A stretch of 64,000 bases of DNA from VXNE01 sp965261535 (GCA_965261535.1 OZ253469.1:4154001-4218000); one strand, 5' to 3'; shown: positions 26,092 to 35,551, counted from the stretch's first letter. The notes: generated from the sequence alone by a model not told the origin. Numbers and translations: made by a program.

Positions 26092-26834
26092 GCTTGCCCC
26101 GAACTCCGTCTCGGTCGACCCCGTCGGCCCGGAATCTGATTGGTATCGATTGTACGCGCTTCCCGGCGGCGCGCCGCTATCGGCATATGGCGCCGGCGGT
26201 CATGAGCAGGAGTTCGCCGCATGGGCGGTCCGGATGTTTCATACCCGGCCGCGATGATCGCGCCGCGCGGTGTGCGCGAACAAAGCGGCGCGCATTCTGA
26301 TTGGTCAATAGGACTTGTCTTGTCACCCGGTGGGGTCGATTTGGCTCGCGCGCGGACAAGGTGCCGGATTCGATCAAAGAACTCCGCCTTTGCCTTTCGA
26401 TAGTCACTCATGCGTTTCCCCTCGAAACAACGCTTGATGTCATCGTCTTCCAGGACAAGATCCGGCCGGTTCCCGAGAAGGTCCCGATATTTCCACTGGA
26501 AGTCGAACTCACCTCCGATCTCCGTGAGATGGATCGCTATCGGGATGTCAGCGCCATCGATCTTGAATGATGTCTCCCCGTCCCCCCGGAGATTGTCCGG
26601 ATCGGGCACGAACTCGAGACCGATCACGGCTCTCGCCGCTTCGAACATTTGGGAGCCAACGCGCACCTGTATATCGAGATCTCCCTTGGTGATTCCCTGC
26701 GGCAGCGCGGTGCTTCCGACATGCTCGACGCCCGAGTCCGGGAGAAGTCCCTTGATGATTGCTTCTATCCTGGAGAATTCGCGGCACGCGATATCTCGTA
26801 CGGCCGAAACGTCCCTAAAGGTGAGTCCTTTCAC
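26049..26834 (-). CDS. GrpB-family nucleotidyltransferase-like protein, aberrant C-terminus
   Basis: 261 aa from a GTG 19 bp after the MurA-like stop. Residues 1-150 carry the GrpB-type pattern 'VEHVGSTALPQGITKGDLDIQVRV' (a split view of 'GSTALP' and 'KGDLDIQV'), 'VPIAIHLTEIG'-like 'IPIAIHLTEIGGEFDFQWKY' and 'RDLLGNRPDLV'. After about residue 160 the sequence turns Arg/Pro-rich without family similarity and overlaps the Coq4-like gene start by 43 bases. The natural stop may have been lost by a frameshift near 26350. Confidence 0.62.
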   Translation of the reverse strand: MKGLTFRDVSAVRDIACREFSRIEAIIKGLLPDSGVEHVGSTALPQGITKGDLDIQVRVGSQMFEAARAVIGLEFVPDPDNLRGDGETSFKIDGADIPIAIHLTEIGGEFDFQWKYRDLLGNRPDLVLEDDDIKRCFEGKRMSDYRKAKAEFFDRIRHLVRARAKSTPPGDKTSPIDQSECAPLCSRTPRGAIIAAGYETSGPPMRRTPAHDRRRHMPIAARRREARTIDTNQIPGRRGRPRRSSGQAWMESSNFRMLFAE

Positions 26835-26853
26835 ATTCTGACCGTAGCATTGC

Positions 26854-28191
26854 CTATGCGACCGCCGTGCGCCGAGTCGGCACATCGACGTCCGCGCCGA
26901 CGCTCGCCAGGCGTTCTGGCACGTTGACGTAGCCGCGTTCGATGAACCGCGTGCCGAAGATCGTGCTCTCGCCGTCGGCGATCAACGCCGCCAGCAGATA
27001 GGCGAATCCGGCGCGCAGATCGGGAATCTCGATTTGCCGTCCGACGAGCGGCGTTGCGCCCTGGACGATGGCGCTGTGGGGGAAATTCCGGTCGGTGAAA
27101 CGGCACTCCTTGCCGCCGAGGCAATCCTTGGCAAGCGTGATGTTGGCCCCCATGTCGTTCAGCGTGCTGGTGTAGTCGAAGCGCTTTTCGTAGACGGTCT
27201 CATGCACGACGGAGACGCCGTCGGCCTGGGTCAGGAGCGTCACCATCGGTTGCTGCCAGTCCGTCATGAAGCCGGGATGCACATCGGTCTCTATGTGGAT
27301 GGGGGCCAGTCGGTCGCGGGCGCGGAAGAAGGTAATGGCCCCCGCGTCCACTTCGAACCCGCCGCCGATCTTTCGCAGCGTATTGAGGAACGTGATCATG
27401 GCGGCCTGATCCGCCCCCTCGATGCGAAGCCGGCCTCCGGTCGCGACGGACGCCATCGCAAAAGATGCCACTTCGATGCGGTCGCGAACCGGGTCGTGGC
27501 TCGCGCCGTGAAGCCGGTCCACGCCCTCGATGACGATCTTCCGGTCCGTATCGATTTGAATGAGCGCCCCCATCTTCTGCAGGAAGAGCACCGTATCGAC
27601 GATTTCCGGCTCCACCGCCGCGTTGTTGATCACGGTCGTGCCTTCCGCCAGGCATGCCGCGAAGATCGCGTTTTCGGTGGCGCCGACACTGGGGTAGGGC
27701 AGCGCTAGCACGGTGCCTCGAAGCCGATCCGCCCTGGCGGTATAGCCGTCGTCGTCCTCGTCGATCTCCGCCCCCATCTTCCGCAGCAGGTCGATATGGA
27801 AGTCGATGGGCCGTTCCCCGATGTTGCAGCCGCCGACGACGGGCACGCGGGCCATGCCCGCCCGATGGAGCAAGGGGGCGATCAACAGGACGGGGATCCG
27901 GTTGACCCCGGAATACCGCTCGCTGATCGCGGTCGACGCGATGCGGGGCGTTGCTATGTCGACGGCACCGTCTTCGCGCCGGTCACTCGCCGCGCCGATT
28001 TCCGCCAGCATGTCGAGGACCACATCGATTTCAGTGATGTCCGGCACATCGTGGAGCCGGCAAGGCTCGGTCGTGAGAAGGGTGGCGACGAGTTGCTTTG
28101 TTACCGCGTTCTTCGCGGCCTGGGCGCGAATGCCCCCGCGCAACGGACGACGTCCGCGTATTCGGTACACGTTGAGATTGGCGTCGGACAC
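26854..28191 (-). CDS. murA: UDP-N-acetylglucosamine 1-carboxyvinyltransferase (MurA-like)
   Basis: 445 aa. It catalyses the first committed step of peptidoglycan synthesis, transfer of enolpyruvate from PEP to UDP-GlcNAc. 'AQAAKNAVT' corresponds to the catalytic Lys-Asn pair. 'VVGGCNIGERPIDFHIDLL' carries the cysteine equivalent to C115 of E. coli MurA, the fosfomycin target. 'DVHPGFMTDWQQPM' and the C-terminal 'AGFAYLLAALIADGES' complete the fold. The frame is open to 28338; GTG 28191 leaves a family-like N-terminus, though no strong ribosome-binding site is seen. It is divergent from the LLM gene at 28350. Confidence 0.88.
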   Translation of the reverse strand: MSDANLNVYRIRGRRPLRGGIRAQAAKNAVTKQLVATLLTTEPCRLHDVPDITEIDVVLDMLAEIGAASDRREDGAVDIATPRIASTAISERYSGVNRIPVLLIAPLLHRAGMARVPVVGGCNIGERPIDFHIDLLRKMGAEIDEDDDGYTARADRLRGTVLALPYPSVGATENAIFAACLAEGTTVINNAAVEPEIVDTVLFLQKMGALIQIDTDRKIVIEGVDRLHGASHDPVRDRIEVASFAMASVATGGRLRIEGADQAAMITFLNTLRKIGGGFEVDAGAITFFRARDRLAPIHIETDVHPGFMTDWQQPMVTLLTQADGVSVVHETVYEKRFDYTSTLNDMGANITLAKDCLGGKECRFTDRNFPHSAIVQGATPLVGRQIEIPDLRAGFAYLLAALIADGESTIFGTRFIERGYVNVPERLASVGADVDVPTRRTAVA

Positions 28192-28349
28192 CGATTCGAT
28201 ATCGTCTCGAGCATCGGGAACAAGGGGGTGATTTAACGGTAAAACGGGGGTGAATGGAAGCAAAAGCCCAGCCCGGGCATTGTCGCCCTCAGCTAAACAA
28301 TCCGGCCACGCGGCAAAGGTATACTGACCGGGATTCATCGGGGACAGCC

Positions 28350-29384
28350 ATGAAAGTCAGCATCTCGATAGGCGGCGCCGCGTCGGGCCGTGGGCGCGAC
28401 ATTCACGCCCAGATCGAGTATGTGCTCGAGGCGGAGAAGCTTGGCGTCGATGCCGTCTGGTCGGCGGAGGCGTGGGGTGAGGACGCCGTGGTGCCGCTGG
28501 CCTATCTCGCGGCGCTAACCGATCGAATCAAGCTCGGCACAGGTATCATGCAGATCAGCGCCCGCACGCCGTCGATGACGGCCATGACGGCCCTGACGCT
28601 GGCGGCGTATTCGAACAACAGGTTCATGCTCGGTCTTGGCGTCAGCGGGCCGCAGGTGGTCGAAGGGCTGCAGGGGCGTCCCTTCAAGGCGCCGCTCACC
28701 CGCATGCGCGAGACCGTGGACATCCTTCGCCTCGCCTTCGCCGGGGAAAGGCTGGCTTATGACGGCGCTTACCATCGTCTGCCCCTGCCCGGCGGCGAGG
28801 GAAAGGCATTGCGGCTCGCGCAGCCCGGGAACGAGAACATTCCCATCTACCTTGCGGTGCTGGGTCCCAATACCTTGAGATATGCGGGCTCGGTGGCGGA
28901 CGGCTGGCTTGGAACATCGTTTACGCCGGAGCACGCCGACGCGCACCTGGCCTATCTGCGCGAAGGTGCCGAATCGGCGGGCCGGTCTCTCGCCGACATC
29001 GATATCCAGGCGGGCGGCACGGTCGCGTTCGGCGACGATATCAACGCCCTGGTGGAACCGCTCAAGGCCGGCATGGCGTTCACCCTGGGGGCCATGGGAT
29101 CTCCCCGGACGAACTTCTACAATGATGCCTTCAGCCGGGCGGGCTGGGCGGAGGCGGCGGACGAAGTGCGGCAGCTCTGGATTTCCGGAAAACGCGATGC
29201 GGCAACCGCCAGGGTACCCGACCAGATGATCATCGAATCGAATCTGCTGGGCGACGAAGCGGCGGTTCGGGCGCGAATCGAGGCCTACAGGGCAACGGGC
29301 GTGACGACCTTGCGCCTGAACCCGATGGGAGCAAGCCTGGCAGAGCGTCTGGAAACCCTCGGCCGCGCCACGGACCTCCTGTAG
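28350..29384 (+). CDS. LLM-class F420-dependent oxidoreductase
   Basis: 344 aa. TIM-barrel luciferase-like enzyme: 'EKLGVDAVWSAEAWGEDAV', 'RIKLGTGIMQISARTPSMTAM', 'NNRFMLGLGVSGPQVVEGL', 'NIPIYLAVLGPNTLRYAG' and 'SVADGWLGT'. The GVSGPQV(V/I)EG segment is characteristic of F420-dependent members such as methylenetetrahydromethanopterin-reductase-like proteins. The ATG at 28350 is chosen; the upstream open frame overlaps the divergent murA leader. The substrate is unknown. Confidence 0.9.
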   Translation: MKVSISIGGAASGRGRDIHAQIEYVLEAEKLGVDAVWSAEAWGEDAVVPLAYLAALTDRIKLGTGIMQISARTPSMTAMTALTLAAYSNNRFMLGLGVSGPQVVEGLQGRPFKAPLTRMRETVDILRLAFAGERLAYDGAYHRLPLPGGEGKALRLAQPGNENIPIYLAVLGPNTLRYAGSVADGWLGTSFTPEHADAHLAYLREGAESAGRSLADIDIQAGGTVAFGDDINALVEPLKAGMAFTLGAMGSPRTNFYNDAFSRAGWAEAADEVRQLWISGKRDAATARVPDQMIIESNLLGDEAAVRARIEAYRATGVTTLRLNPMGASLAERLETLGRATDLL

Positions 29385-29397
29385 TACACGACCGCCG

Positions 29398-29718
29398 ATG
29401 GACAACCAGGCCAAAGTCATCTACGCCATGTACGCGATGAGCGTAGTGTTGGGCGCGACCGCCATCGTCGGCGTCGCCCTCGCGTACATGGCGCGCGAAG
29501 ATGCGCCCAATTGGCTCGCGAGTCACTACCGGTTCCAGATTCGTACTTTCTGGCTCCTGCTGCTGTTTTCCTTTATCGGCGCCGTGCTGACGCTGGTTCT
29601 GGTGGGCTATCTCGTACTGGTGGCGACGGCCGTGTGGTTGATCGTTCGCTGCGTCAAGGGCTGGCACCACCTGGACCGGCGCGAATCGGTCGACAACGTC
29701 GAGACATGGTTGTTCTGA
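29398..29718 (+). CDS. DUF4870-like small membrane protein
   Basis: 106 aa. About three membrane segments (residues 5-30, 48-68, 70-88), with the family features 'AREDAPNWLASHYRFQIRTFW' (read as 'APNWLASHYRFQIRTFW') and a C-terminal 'LIVRCVKGWHHL...ETWLF'. Function is unknown in the family. It lies 13 bp after the LLM gene. Confidence 0.82.
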   Translation: MDNQAKVIYAMYAMSVVLGATAIVGVALAYMAREDAPNWLASHYRFQIRTFWLLLLFSFIGAVLTLVLVGYLVLVATAVWLIVRCVKGWHHLDRRESVDNVETWLF

Positions 29719-29824
29719 TGCGGACTGGTCCGCCGCCAGTTCGCGCCGCGCCCGGAGATGTTCGGGCGGGCCGTCGCGGTGTCGCCATTGCAAATGTCGC
29801 TGGCGGATCGTTAAATACCTCGCC

Positions 29825-30667
29825 ATGAAGGCCTGTGCCATTGTCTTGTGCGCCGCGTTGTGCGGCTGCGCGTCGATCATTTCGTCGGTGACCGAGGGGC
29901 TGGCGGAGGACATGTCGTCCGCGCTGCTCAATACCGAAGATCTGCAGGTTGCGCGCGAGGGATCCGCGGCTTTTCTGATCATGCTCGAAGGGTTCCTGCG
30001 CAGTAGTCCCGACAGCACTGCCTTGATGCAGGCGGGGGTGACGCTGAACGGCGCATATGCCACGGCCTTTGTCGACGACGACGAACGGCGCCGCCTGTTC
30101 GCCGAGAGAGCCTTCGAACTGGCGCAACGGGCATCGTGCGGCAAACTCTCCTGGGCCTGCTCGGCGCGCACCGACGATATCGAGGTGCTGCGAGCCAACT
30201 TGAAAACCCTCGACCAGGACGACGTGCCGCTAGCGTACGCGTTGGCCTCGTCGTGGGCGGGTTGGATCTCGGCGAATAGCACAGATTGGGGCGCGGTCGC
30301 GGAACTCGGGCGGGCCAAGGACATCATGACCCGTATCGCCGAGGTGGACGAGACCCACGACAATGCCGGTCCCAGGCTTTACCTCGGGGTAATGGAGACT
30401 CTCGCGCCCCCGGCCCTCGGTGGTCGCCCGGAAGTTGGCCGAGCCCACTTCGAGCGTGCCATTGAGCTTGCCCGGGGCCAACACCTCATGCCTCGAGTGT
30501 TTTTCGCGGAATATTATGCGCGGCTGATGTTCGACCGCGAGTTGCATGACCGGGAACTCGACGCGGTGCTGCTGGCGAACCCGAGGGTCGAGGGGTTGAC
30601 GCTATCGAACCGAATCGCGCAGGAGCGCGCCCGAGAATTGCTGGAGTCCGCGGATGAGTATTTCTGA
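29825..30667 (+). CDS. TRAP-transporter-associated lipoprotein (TatT family)
   Basis: 280 aa. The lipobox 'CAALCGCAS' gives a lipid-anchored periplasmic protein. The rest is helical repeats (TPR-like) with 'EGFLRSSPDSTALMQAGVTLNG', split here as 'LRSSPDSTALMQAG', and 'LDQDDVPLAYALASSWAGW'. The TatT family (first described as the T component of TRAP transporters in Treponema) forms a trimeric scaffold with the binding protein. It overlaps the DctP gene by 14 bases, which supports this assignment. Confidence 0.85.
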   Translation: MKACAIVLCAALCGCASIISSVTEGLAEDMSSALLNTEDLQVAREGSAAFLIMLEGFLRSSPDSTALMQAGVTLNGAYATAFVDDDERRRLFAERAFELAQRASCGKLSWACSARTDDIEVLRANLKTLDQDDVPLAYALASSWAGWISANSTDWGAVAELGRAKDIMTRIAEVDETHDNAGPRLYLGVMETLAPPALGGRPEVGRAHFERAIELARGQHLMPRVFFAEYYARLMFDRELHDRELDAVLLANPRVEGLTLSNRIAQERARELLESADEYF

Positions 30668-31727
30668 TCGGAAGCGAAGCGCGTGGGTCGGCGCACGCAT
30701 GGCCGTCGCGACGGCCATGCTGGCCGTCTGCCCGGTGCCGGCGGGTGCTGCGGACATCAAGATGGCGACGGTGTCGCCGGACGGCTCGGTGTGGGTAACT
30801 CTGCTTCGCGAAGCCGGCGCAAAGATCGAACACGAAACGGCCGGACGGGTCAAACTGAAGATCTATCCGGGCGGGGTGATGGGAGACGATGCGACGGTCA
30901 TGCGCAAGATGCGCATCGGCCAACTGCAGGCGGCTATCGTCACCACGGGCTCTTTCGGCCAGATATTCTCGGATGCGCAGCTCTACAACCTGCCCATGCA
31001 GTTCGCCAATTTCGAGGAGGTGGACTATGTGCGCGAACGGCTGGACGCGACGTTGCGTCAGGGGCTGGAGGATAACGGTTTCATCTGCCCGGGCCTCGCC
31101 GAGGTGGGCATGGCCTATGCCATGAGCGCGCGGCCGGTGCATTCGATCAGCGATGCTTCGGGCATCAAGCTATGGACGCCCGTCGGCAACGTCGCCGCGG
31201 TGAAAGCCATGATCGCGTTCGGCATCTCCCCGGTGCCGCTGGCCATCACCGATGTCCTGGCCGGGCTGCAGACAGGTCTGATCGATGCCGTCGCCACGCC
31301 GCTCGTGGCCGCCCTCGCGCTGCAGTGGCACAACCAGCTCGACTACATCCTCGACCTCCCGTTCATGTACATCTATGCGCTGATGGTGCTGCCGGAACGG
31401 TCGTTCAAGCGGATCGGCGAAGCCGATCAGGCCGTCGTGCGCCGCCTCCTCGAGGAGGCCGTGCGCGCGGCCGATGCGCGCAATCGCGCGGATCACCACG
31501 CCGTTCGGGAGGTATTGGAGAAACAGGGCTTGTCGTTCATTCAGCCTTCGGCGGCCCAGGTTCGGCAGTGGCAGGCCCGCGCCAATGCGGCGTCTCTGGA
31601 TTGGCTCAACGACGGCATCGTGAGCGCCAAGTACTACGATCTTCTCACCTCCCATATGGCCGATTTCAGAAAGCCGTCCGGGAACCCGTCCGGGAACCCG
31701 TCCGGGAACCCGTCCGGGAACCCGTGA
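30654..31727 (+). CDS. dctP: TRAP transporter substrate-binding protein
   Basis: 357 aa. Signal peptide (cleavage near 'PVPAGAA') followed by 'IKMATVSPDGSVWVTLLREAG', read as 'KMATVSPDGSVWV', then 'VKLKIYPGGVMGDD', 'VMRKMRIGQLQAAIVTTG' and 'ISDASGIKLWTPVGN', all typical of DctP. It binds an organic acid or similar solute in the periplasm. The C-terminus is unusual: four and a half PSGN units encoded by a 12-bp tandem repeat that runs straight into the dctQ start (GTGA overlap). Confidence 0.92.
   Translation: MSISDRKRSAWVGARMAVATAMLAVCPVPAGAADIKMATVSPDGSVWVTLLREAGAKIEHETAGRVKLKIYPGGVMGDDATVMRKMRIGQLQAAIVTTGSFGQIFSDAQLYNLPMQFANFEEVDYVRERLDATLRQGLEDNGFICPGLAEVGMAYAMSARPVHSISDASGIKLWTPVGNVAAVKAMIAFGISPVPLAITDVLAGLQTGLIDAVATPLVAALALQWHNQLDYILDLPFMYIYALMVLPERSFKRIGEADQAVVRRLLEEAVRAADARNRADHHAVREVLEKQGLSFIQPSAAQVRQWQARANAASLDWLNDGIVSAKYYDLLTSHMADFRKPSGNPSGNPSGNPSGNP
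31674..31725 (+). repeat. 12-bp tandem repeat at the dctP/dctQ junction
   Basis: Four perfect copies of CCGTCCGGGAAC plus a partial fifth. They encode PSGN repeats at the C-terminus of DctP and end immediately before the overlapping GTGA stop/start. The unit length is a multiple of three, so changes in copy number lengthen or shorten the DctP tail without a frameshift. Confidence 0.95.
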
Positions 31728-32224
31728 CCCGCGTGCTGAGTGACGTCGCACGCGCGCTGCGACGGATAGAGTCCGGACTGCTTGTGGCGCTGCTGCTGGC
31801 GATGATCGGCGTCGCCGTGTACCAGGTGGTGGCGCGAAACCTGTTCGGCACCGGTCTGATCTGGGGCGACAGCATGGTGCGCGTCGCGCTGCTCTGGGTG
31901 ACCATGATCGGCGCGATGGCGGCGGGGTCGGACGGACATATTCGCGTCGATGTGATCGGCCGGTTCGCGAGCGAGCGGGTCGCCCGGCGGCTGGCACGCA
32001 TCACGAACCTGTTCACTGCGGCGCTCTGCTTTGCGCTCGCGTGGTACTCGGTAACGCTGATCCTCTACGACTACGCCGACGCGGCTCGGGGATTCGGCGC
32101 GGTACCGGCCTGGATTTGCGAATTGGTCATACCCATCGCCGCCAGCGTCATGGGCGCACGCTACCTCATCGCAACGGCCCGTCCGCGGGCACCGCCAACA
32201 GAGGCGTCGGAGACCCTGCAATGA
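31724..32224 (+). CDS. dctQ: TRAP transporter small permease
   Basis: 166 aa from the GTG overlapping the dctP stop. Four membrane segments are visible (about residues 16-36, 48-66, 90-110, 125-145), with 'AVYQVVARNLFGTGLIWGDSM', split as 'VVARNLFGTGLIWGDSM', and 'MAAGSDGHIRVDVIGRF', the DctQ signatures. It bridges the binding protein and the large permease. The upstream open frame reaches 31172 inside dctP and is not used. Confidence 0.9.
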   Translation: MTRVLSDVARALRRIESGLLVALLLAMIGVAVYQVVARNLFGTGLIWGDSMVRVALLWVTMIGAMAAGSDGHIRVDVIGRFASERVARRLARITNLFTAALCFALAWYSVTLILYDYADAARGFGAVPAWICELVIPIAASVMGARYLIATARPRAPPTEASETLQ

Positions 32225-33492
32225 TAGTGGCGCTCGCCATAGGAATCGTGATCATGGCGCTTCTCGGCGCGCCTCTGTTCGCTGTCGTGATGGCGGCGGC
32301 GATGCTTGGGTTTTACTCCGCGGGGGTCGATTTGACCGTTGTCCCCATCGAGTTGTACCGCATCGCCGACACGCCGCTCCTGGTGGCGTTGCCGTTTTTC
32401 ACTTTCGCCGGCTATGTCATGGTGGCGGCGAAGACTTCCGAGCGGCTGATGGACCTCACGAAGGCGCTGTTTGGATGGATGCCGTCCGGGCTCCCCATCG
32501 TCGGTTTCGTCACCTGTGCGGTTTTCACCGCGCTCACCGGCGCATCCGGCGTGACGATCGTCGCGGTGGGGGCATTGCTCTTGCCGATGCTCACGGCGAA
32601 CGGTTATTCGGAGCGCTACAGCCTGGGGCTGGTAACCACCTCGGGCAGTCTGGGCTTGCTGATAGTGCCGTCGGTGCCGCTCATCCTTTATGGCATCGTC
32701 GCCCAGCAGATGGAGGTGGGCGAGCCATTCACCATCCAGCAGTTGTTTCTCGCGGGGTTGTTGCCGGCGCTGTTGATGATCGTCCTGTTGTCCGGGTGGA
32801 CCGCGCTGCGTCACGGCGGCACGCCTCGGACGCCATTTGAAGGGCGTGCCCTCTGGGTCGCGATCAAGGCGGCGCGGTGGGAACTGCCATTGCCGTTTTT
32901 CGTCCTCGGCGGCATCTACTCCGGCCTGTTCGCCATTTCCGAAGCCGCCGCGATGACCGCGCTCTACGTGCTCGTGGCGGAGGTACTCCTGTACAAGGAA
33001 GTCGCCGTCCGACAGTTGAGCGGGATCGTTCGCGAATCGATGGTGATGGTGGGCAGCATCATCCTGATCCTGGGGGTGGCGCTCGCGTTCACCAATTTTC
33101 TGGTGGATGCCGAGGTGCCGCAGCGCGTGTTCGCGTTCGTTCAGGCGAGCATCAGCAGTCCGCTGACGTTCCTGATTTTGCTCAACATCCTGTTGTTGAT
33201 CCTTGGCGCGGTGCTCGACGTCTATTCGGCGGTGATCATCATGGTGCCGCTGTTGCTGCCGGTGGCCGTCGGCTTCGGCATCCATCCGGTGCACCTCGGC
33301 ATCATCTTCCTGGCCAACCTGCAGATCGGCTACTTCACCCCGCCGATCGGCATGAACCTCTTCATCGCGAGCTACAGGTTCCGCCGACCGGTGTTGGAAC
33401 TCTATGCGGCGTGCCTCCCGTTCATGGGCGTGCTGCTGATCGCCTTGCTCCTGATCACCTACGTGCCCGCGCTGTCGCTCTGGTTCCTGTAG
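32221..33492 (+). CDS. dctM: TRAP transporter large permease
   Basis: 423 aa. The ATG overlaps the dctQ stop (ATGA). It is strongly hydrophobic, with about 11-13 membrane segments. DctM family motifs are 'PLLVALPFFTFAGYVM', 'FTALTGASGVTIVAVGALLLP', 'SGSLGLLIVPSVPLILYG' and 'NLQIGYFTPPIGMNLFI'. It carries out Na+-coupled uptake of the solute delivered by DctP. Confidence 0.95.
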   Translation: MIVALAIGIVIMALLGAPLFAVVMAAAMLGFYSAGVDLTVVPIELYRIADTPLLVALPFFTFAGYVMVAAKTSERLMDLTKALFGWMPSGLPIVGFVTCAVFTALTGASGVTIVAVGALLLPMLTANGYSERYSLGLVTTSGSLGLLIVPSVPLILYGIVAQQMEVGEPFTIQQLFLAGLLPALLMIVLLSGWTALRHGGTPRTPFEGRALWVAIKAARWELPLPFFVLGGIYSGLFAISEAAAMTALYVLVAEVLLYKEVAVRQLSGIVRESMVMVGSIILILGVALAFTNFLVDAEVPQRVFAFVQASISSPLTFLILLNILLLILGAVLDVYSAVIIMVPLLLPVAVGFGIHPVHLGIIFLANLQIGYFTPPIGMNLFIASYRFRRPVLELYAACLPFMGVLLIALLLITYVPALSLWFL

Positions 33493-33528
33493 AGCGACTG
33501 GCATTGCCGCTTACTCGATACCGGGCCG

Positions 33529-34011
33529 ATGTCGCGCCCGGATTTCAGCTTTCGTCCATATCCTCCGCCGCGGGCCTCGTTCGAAAATATCGGCAACGTC
33601 TGCGGAATCGAGTGTATGGAAGCGCGGTTTTTCCTTGCGCGGCATCGGCCGCGGCTCATCGAGACTGCCAAGGGAGCTTCGCCCGCGTTGCAGGGCGATG
33701 CTGACCTCACCAAGTTCCTTGAAGAAATCTACACGGACTTCGACTCGGTTCCCGACAAGCCGGGAACACGCGAATCGCTGCCCGGAGAGGATGTCTTCTG
33801 GTGGTGCGTCACGATTCTCGAGGAACTCGAAGAAGTCGCCCGTCCCGGTCCAAAGACGGACCCATACCTGCTGATGATGATCGAACAACTGCAGTCCATG
33901 GGGTCGCGACTCGAGCGCAACGAGTCCCTGCCGTCGCAGTTCGGAATTCACTGGTTCAGCGAACTGGACGACGTATGGGACGACGAGAACCTGTCTGACC
34001 ATCTGAGGTGA
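33529..34011 (+). CDS. Hypothetical protein
   Basis: 160 aa; no family recognised. Acidic and soluble, with several Trp/Phe residues ('DVFWWCVTILEELEEV', 'FGIHWFSELDDVWDD'). It follows dctM by 36 bp on the same strand and ends 4 bp before the stop of the convergent transglutaminase-like gene. Confidence 0.55.
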   Translation: MSRPDFSFRPYPPPRASFENIGNVCGIECMEARFFLARHRPRLIETAKGASPALQGDADLTKFLEEIYTDFDSVPDKPGTRESLPGEDVFWWCVTILEELEEVARPGPKTDPYLLMMIEQLQSMGSRLERNESLPSQFGIHWFSELDDVWDDENLSDHLR

Positions 34012-34015
34012 TCGG

Positions 34016-35410
34016 TCAGGTTCGAAGCGCGCCGTACTCCGCTTGAACCAACTCGAACTCGATCTTTGACAGCAGGCCGAAAACAGCCAATCCTGATTTG
34101 TCCGGTAACCGTAGATGGCCAGCGTCGGCGGGCGCCTGGCCCCAGGCTGGATCGACCGGAATCCACCAGCCGTCGACCGCCACTTCGCTCCAGTTGTGCA
34201 GCGCGAACGACTTCGCCTCGACGTCATACGCGAGCCCCGTAACGGTACGCGCGGCGAATCCGAGTGCGCGCGCCATCGTCGTCAGCAGGTTGGCGTACTC
34301 CGTGCAGTCGCCGCGACGGTCGCGCAATATGTTCTTGACGGTGCGCGGGGACTCTTCCTCCGCATAGTCGATGTAGCCGTGAACGAAGCGCACCAGTGCT
34401 TCGACTTGGCGCATGGGGTCGGTCAATCCCAAAGCCGCGCGCTGCGCCAGAAGTCGGATCGCCGGATCGGCGGCGGGGTGCGCGGTGGTTGCGGCCGACA
34501 GCGCCCCGAGTTCGCTCGAGTCCGCGCGCCGCCAGGCGTCGCGGTGGCTCTCCAGCACCAGATCGCCCCGCGCATCGTGTCGCAGCATCGGCCACGTGGT
34601 CACTTCGATCGAATCCTCGGCGCGGACCCGAAGAAGCAGGCGAGTCAGATCGCGCGGAGTGTCTAGCGGCGTGTCGATGGCGACATCGTACATGCGGGCG
34701 TCGGATGTGGGGGGGACATCCCGCCAGGCTCGCGCCGACCAGGAAGTTGGCTTAAGGTTCATGTCGAACAGATTGGCGATGTGTAAGCGGACCGGAACCT
34801 GGTTGGCGTCCAATTGGATGATTGATGCGCCACGATTTCGAAGGCGATAGCCCGTGTCATTGCGGTCTATGACCCGCCACGACTCTTGCTTCAAGGACAG
34901 CCGGTCGAAATCCACCGATTGCGAGTCGAGGGCGGCATCGACGGCCTGGTCCTGGTCGAGCCACGTCTCGACAGCGAGATAGTCTTCCAGCAGGTAGTCC
35001 CAATCGAGATTCGTGGTTTGGCCGTTCACCGAGGCGGCCAGGCCCCCTGAGTGCCGCTCGATGCTGACATGCATCGAATTGTCGGCGCTGACGTAGGCGT
35101 GTTCCGCGGCTACGAGCGGGTAGGGCGCCTCGGCATCGAAAACGAACGTCTCGACGATGCGCGTTTCCGGACCGGTGCCCAGTCGGAAAACCAGGTCAGA
35201 GTCGAAACGATACCCCGCGCGCGATTTGCGTCCGAGGGTGCGGAAGTGGCCAATATCCGTGTCGTGCAGGCGCACGCCGTACCACCGCTCCGCCTGGAGC
35301 CTTTTGGCCGCCTGCACCGTTGGATCGGGCGGACCGCCGAGCCACGCGGCTGTGGCCAGGGCGACTACGCTGGCGACGACGAACCCGAAGCGATACAGGA
35401 CAAGGCGCAT
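34016..35410 (-). CDS. Exported transglutaminase-like (papain-like fold) protein
   Basis: 464 aa. An N-terminal membrane anchor or signal (about residues 6-26) precedes a beta-rich middle region. A C-terminal transglutaminase-core domain has the Cys-His-Asp triad in 'RRGDCTEYANLL', 'FALHNWSEVAVDG' and 'IPVDPAWGQ'. Bacterial members usually act as proteases or peptide-modifying enzymes. The ATG at 35410 is selected; the frame is open to 35455. Confidence 0.85.
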   Translation of the reverse strand: MRLVLYRFGFVVASVVALATAAWLGGPPDPTVQAAKRLQAERWYGVRLHDTDIGHFRTLGRKSRAGYRFDSDLVFRLGTGPETRIVETFVFDAEAPYPLVAAEHAYVSADNSMHVSIERHSGGLAASVNGQTTNLDWDYLLEDYLAVETWLDQDQAVDAALDSQSVDFDRLSLKQESWRVIDRNDTGYRLRNRGASIIQLDANQVPVRLHIANLFDMNLKPTSWSARAWRDVPPTSDARMYDVAIDTPLDTPRDLTRLLLRVRAEDSIEVTTWPMLRHDARGDLVLESHRDAWRRADSSELGALSAATTAHPAADPAIRLLAQRAALGLTDPMRQVEALVRFVHGYIDYAEEESPRTVKNILRDRRGDCTEYANLLTTMARALGFAARTVTGLAYDVEAKSFALHNWSEVAVDGWWIPVDPAWGQAPADAGHLRLPDKSGLAVFGLLSKIEFELVQAEYGALRT

Positions 35411-35551
35411 GCGGGCGATTGTATACGCCCGCCGCGCGCGCCGGACGCGGCGCATTGTTTACAATACCGCCGCAAACTCAAGGGAAAGGAGACAGATCCC
35501 CGTCGGCGCGGATCCCTCGAAACCGCGAGGACCCGTCGGGATGGGGACGCC

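Noticed and set aside
32161..33504. Long open frame antisense to dctM (447 codons)
   Set aside because: Composition is rich in His, Gln and Arg with no motifs, typical of an antisense shadow of a hydrophobic GC-rich gene; the dctM frame has clear family motifs.
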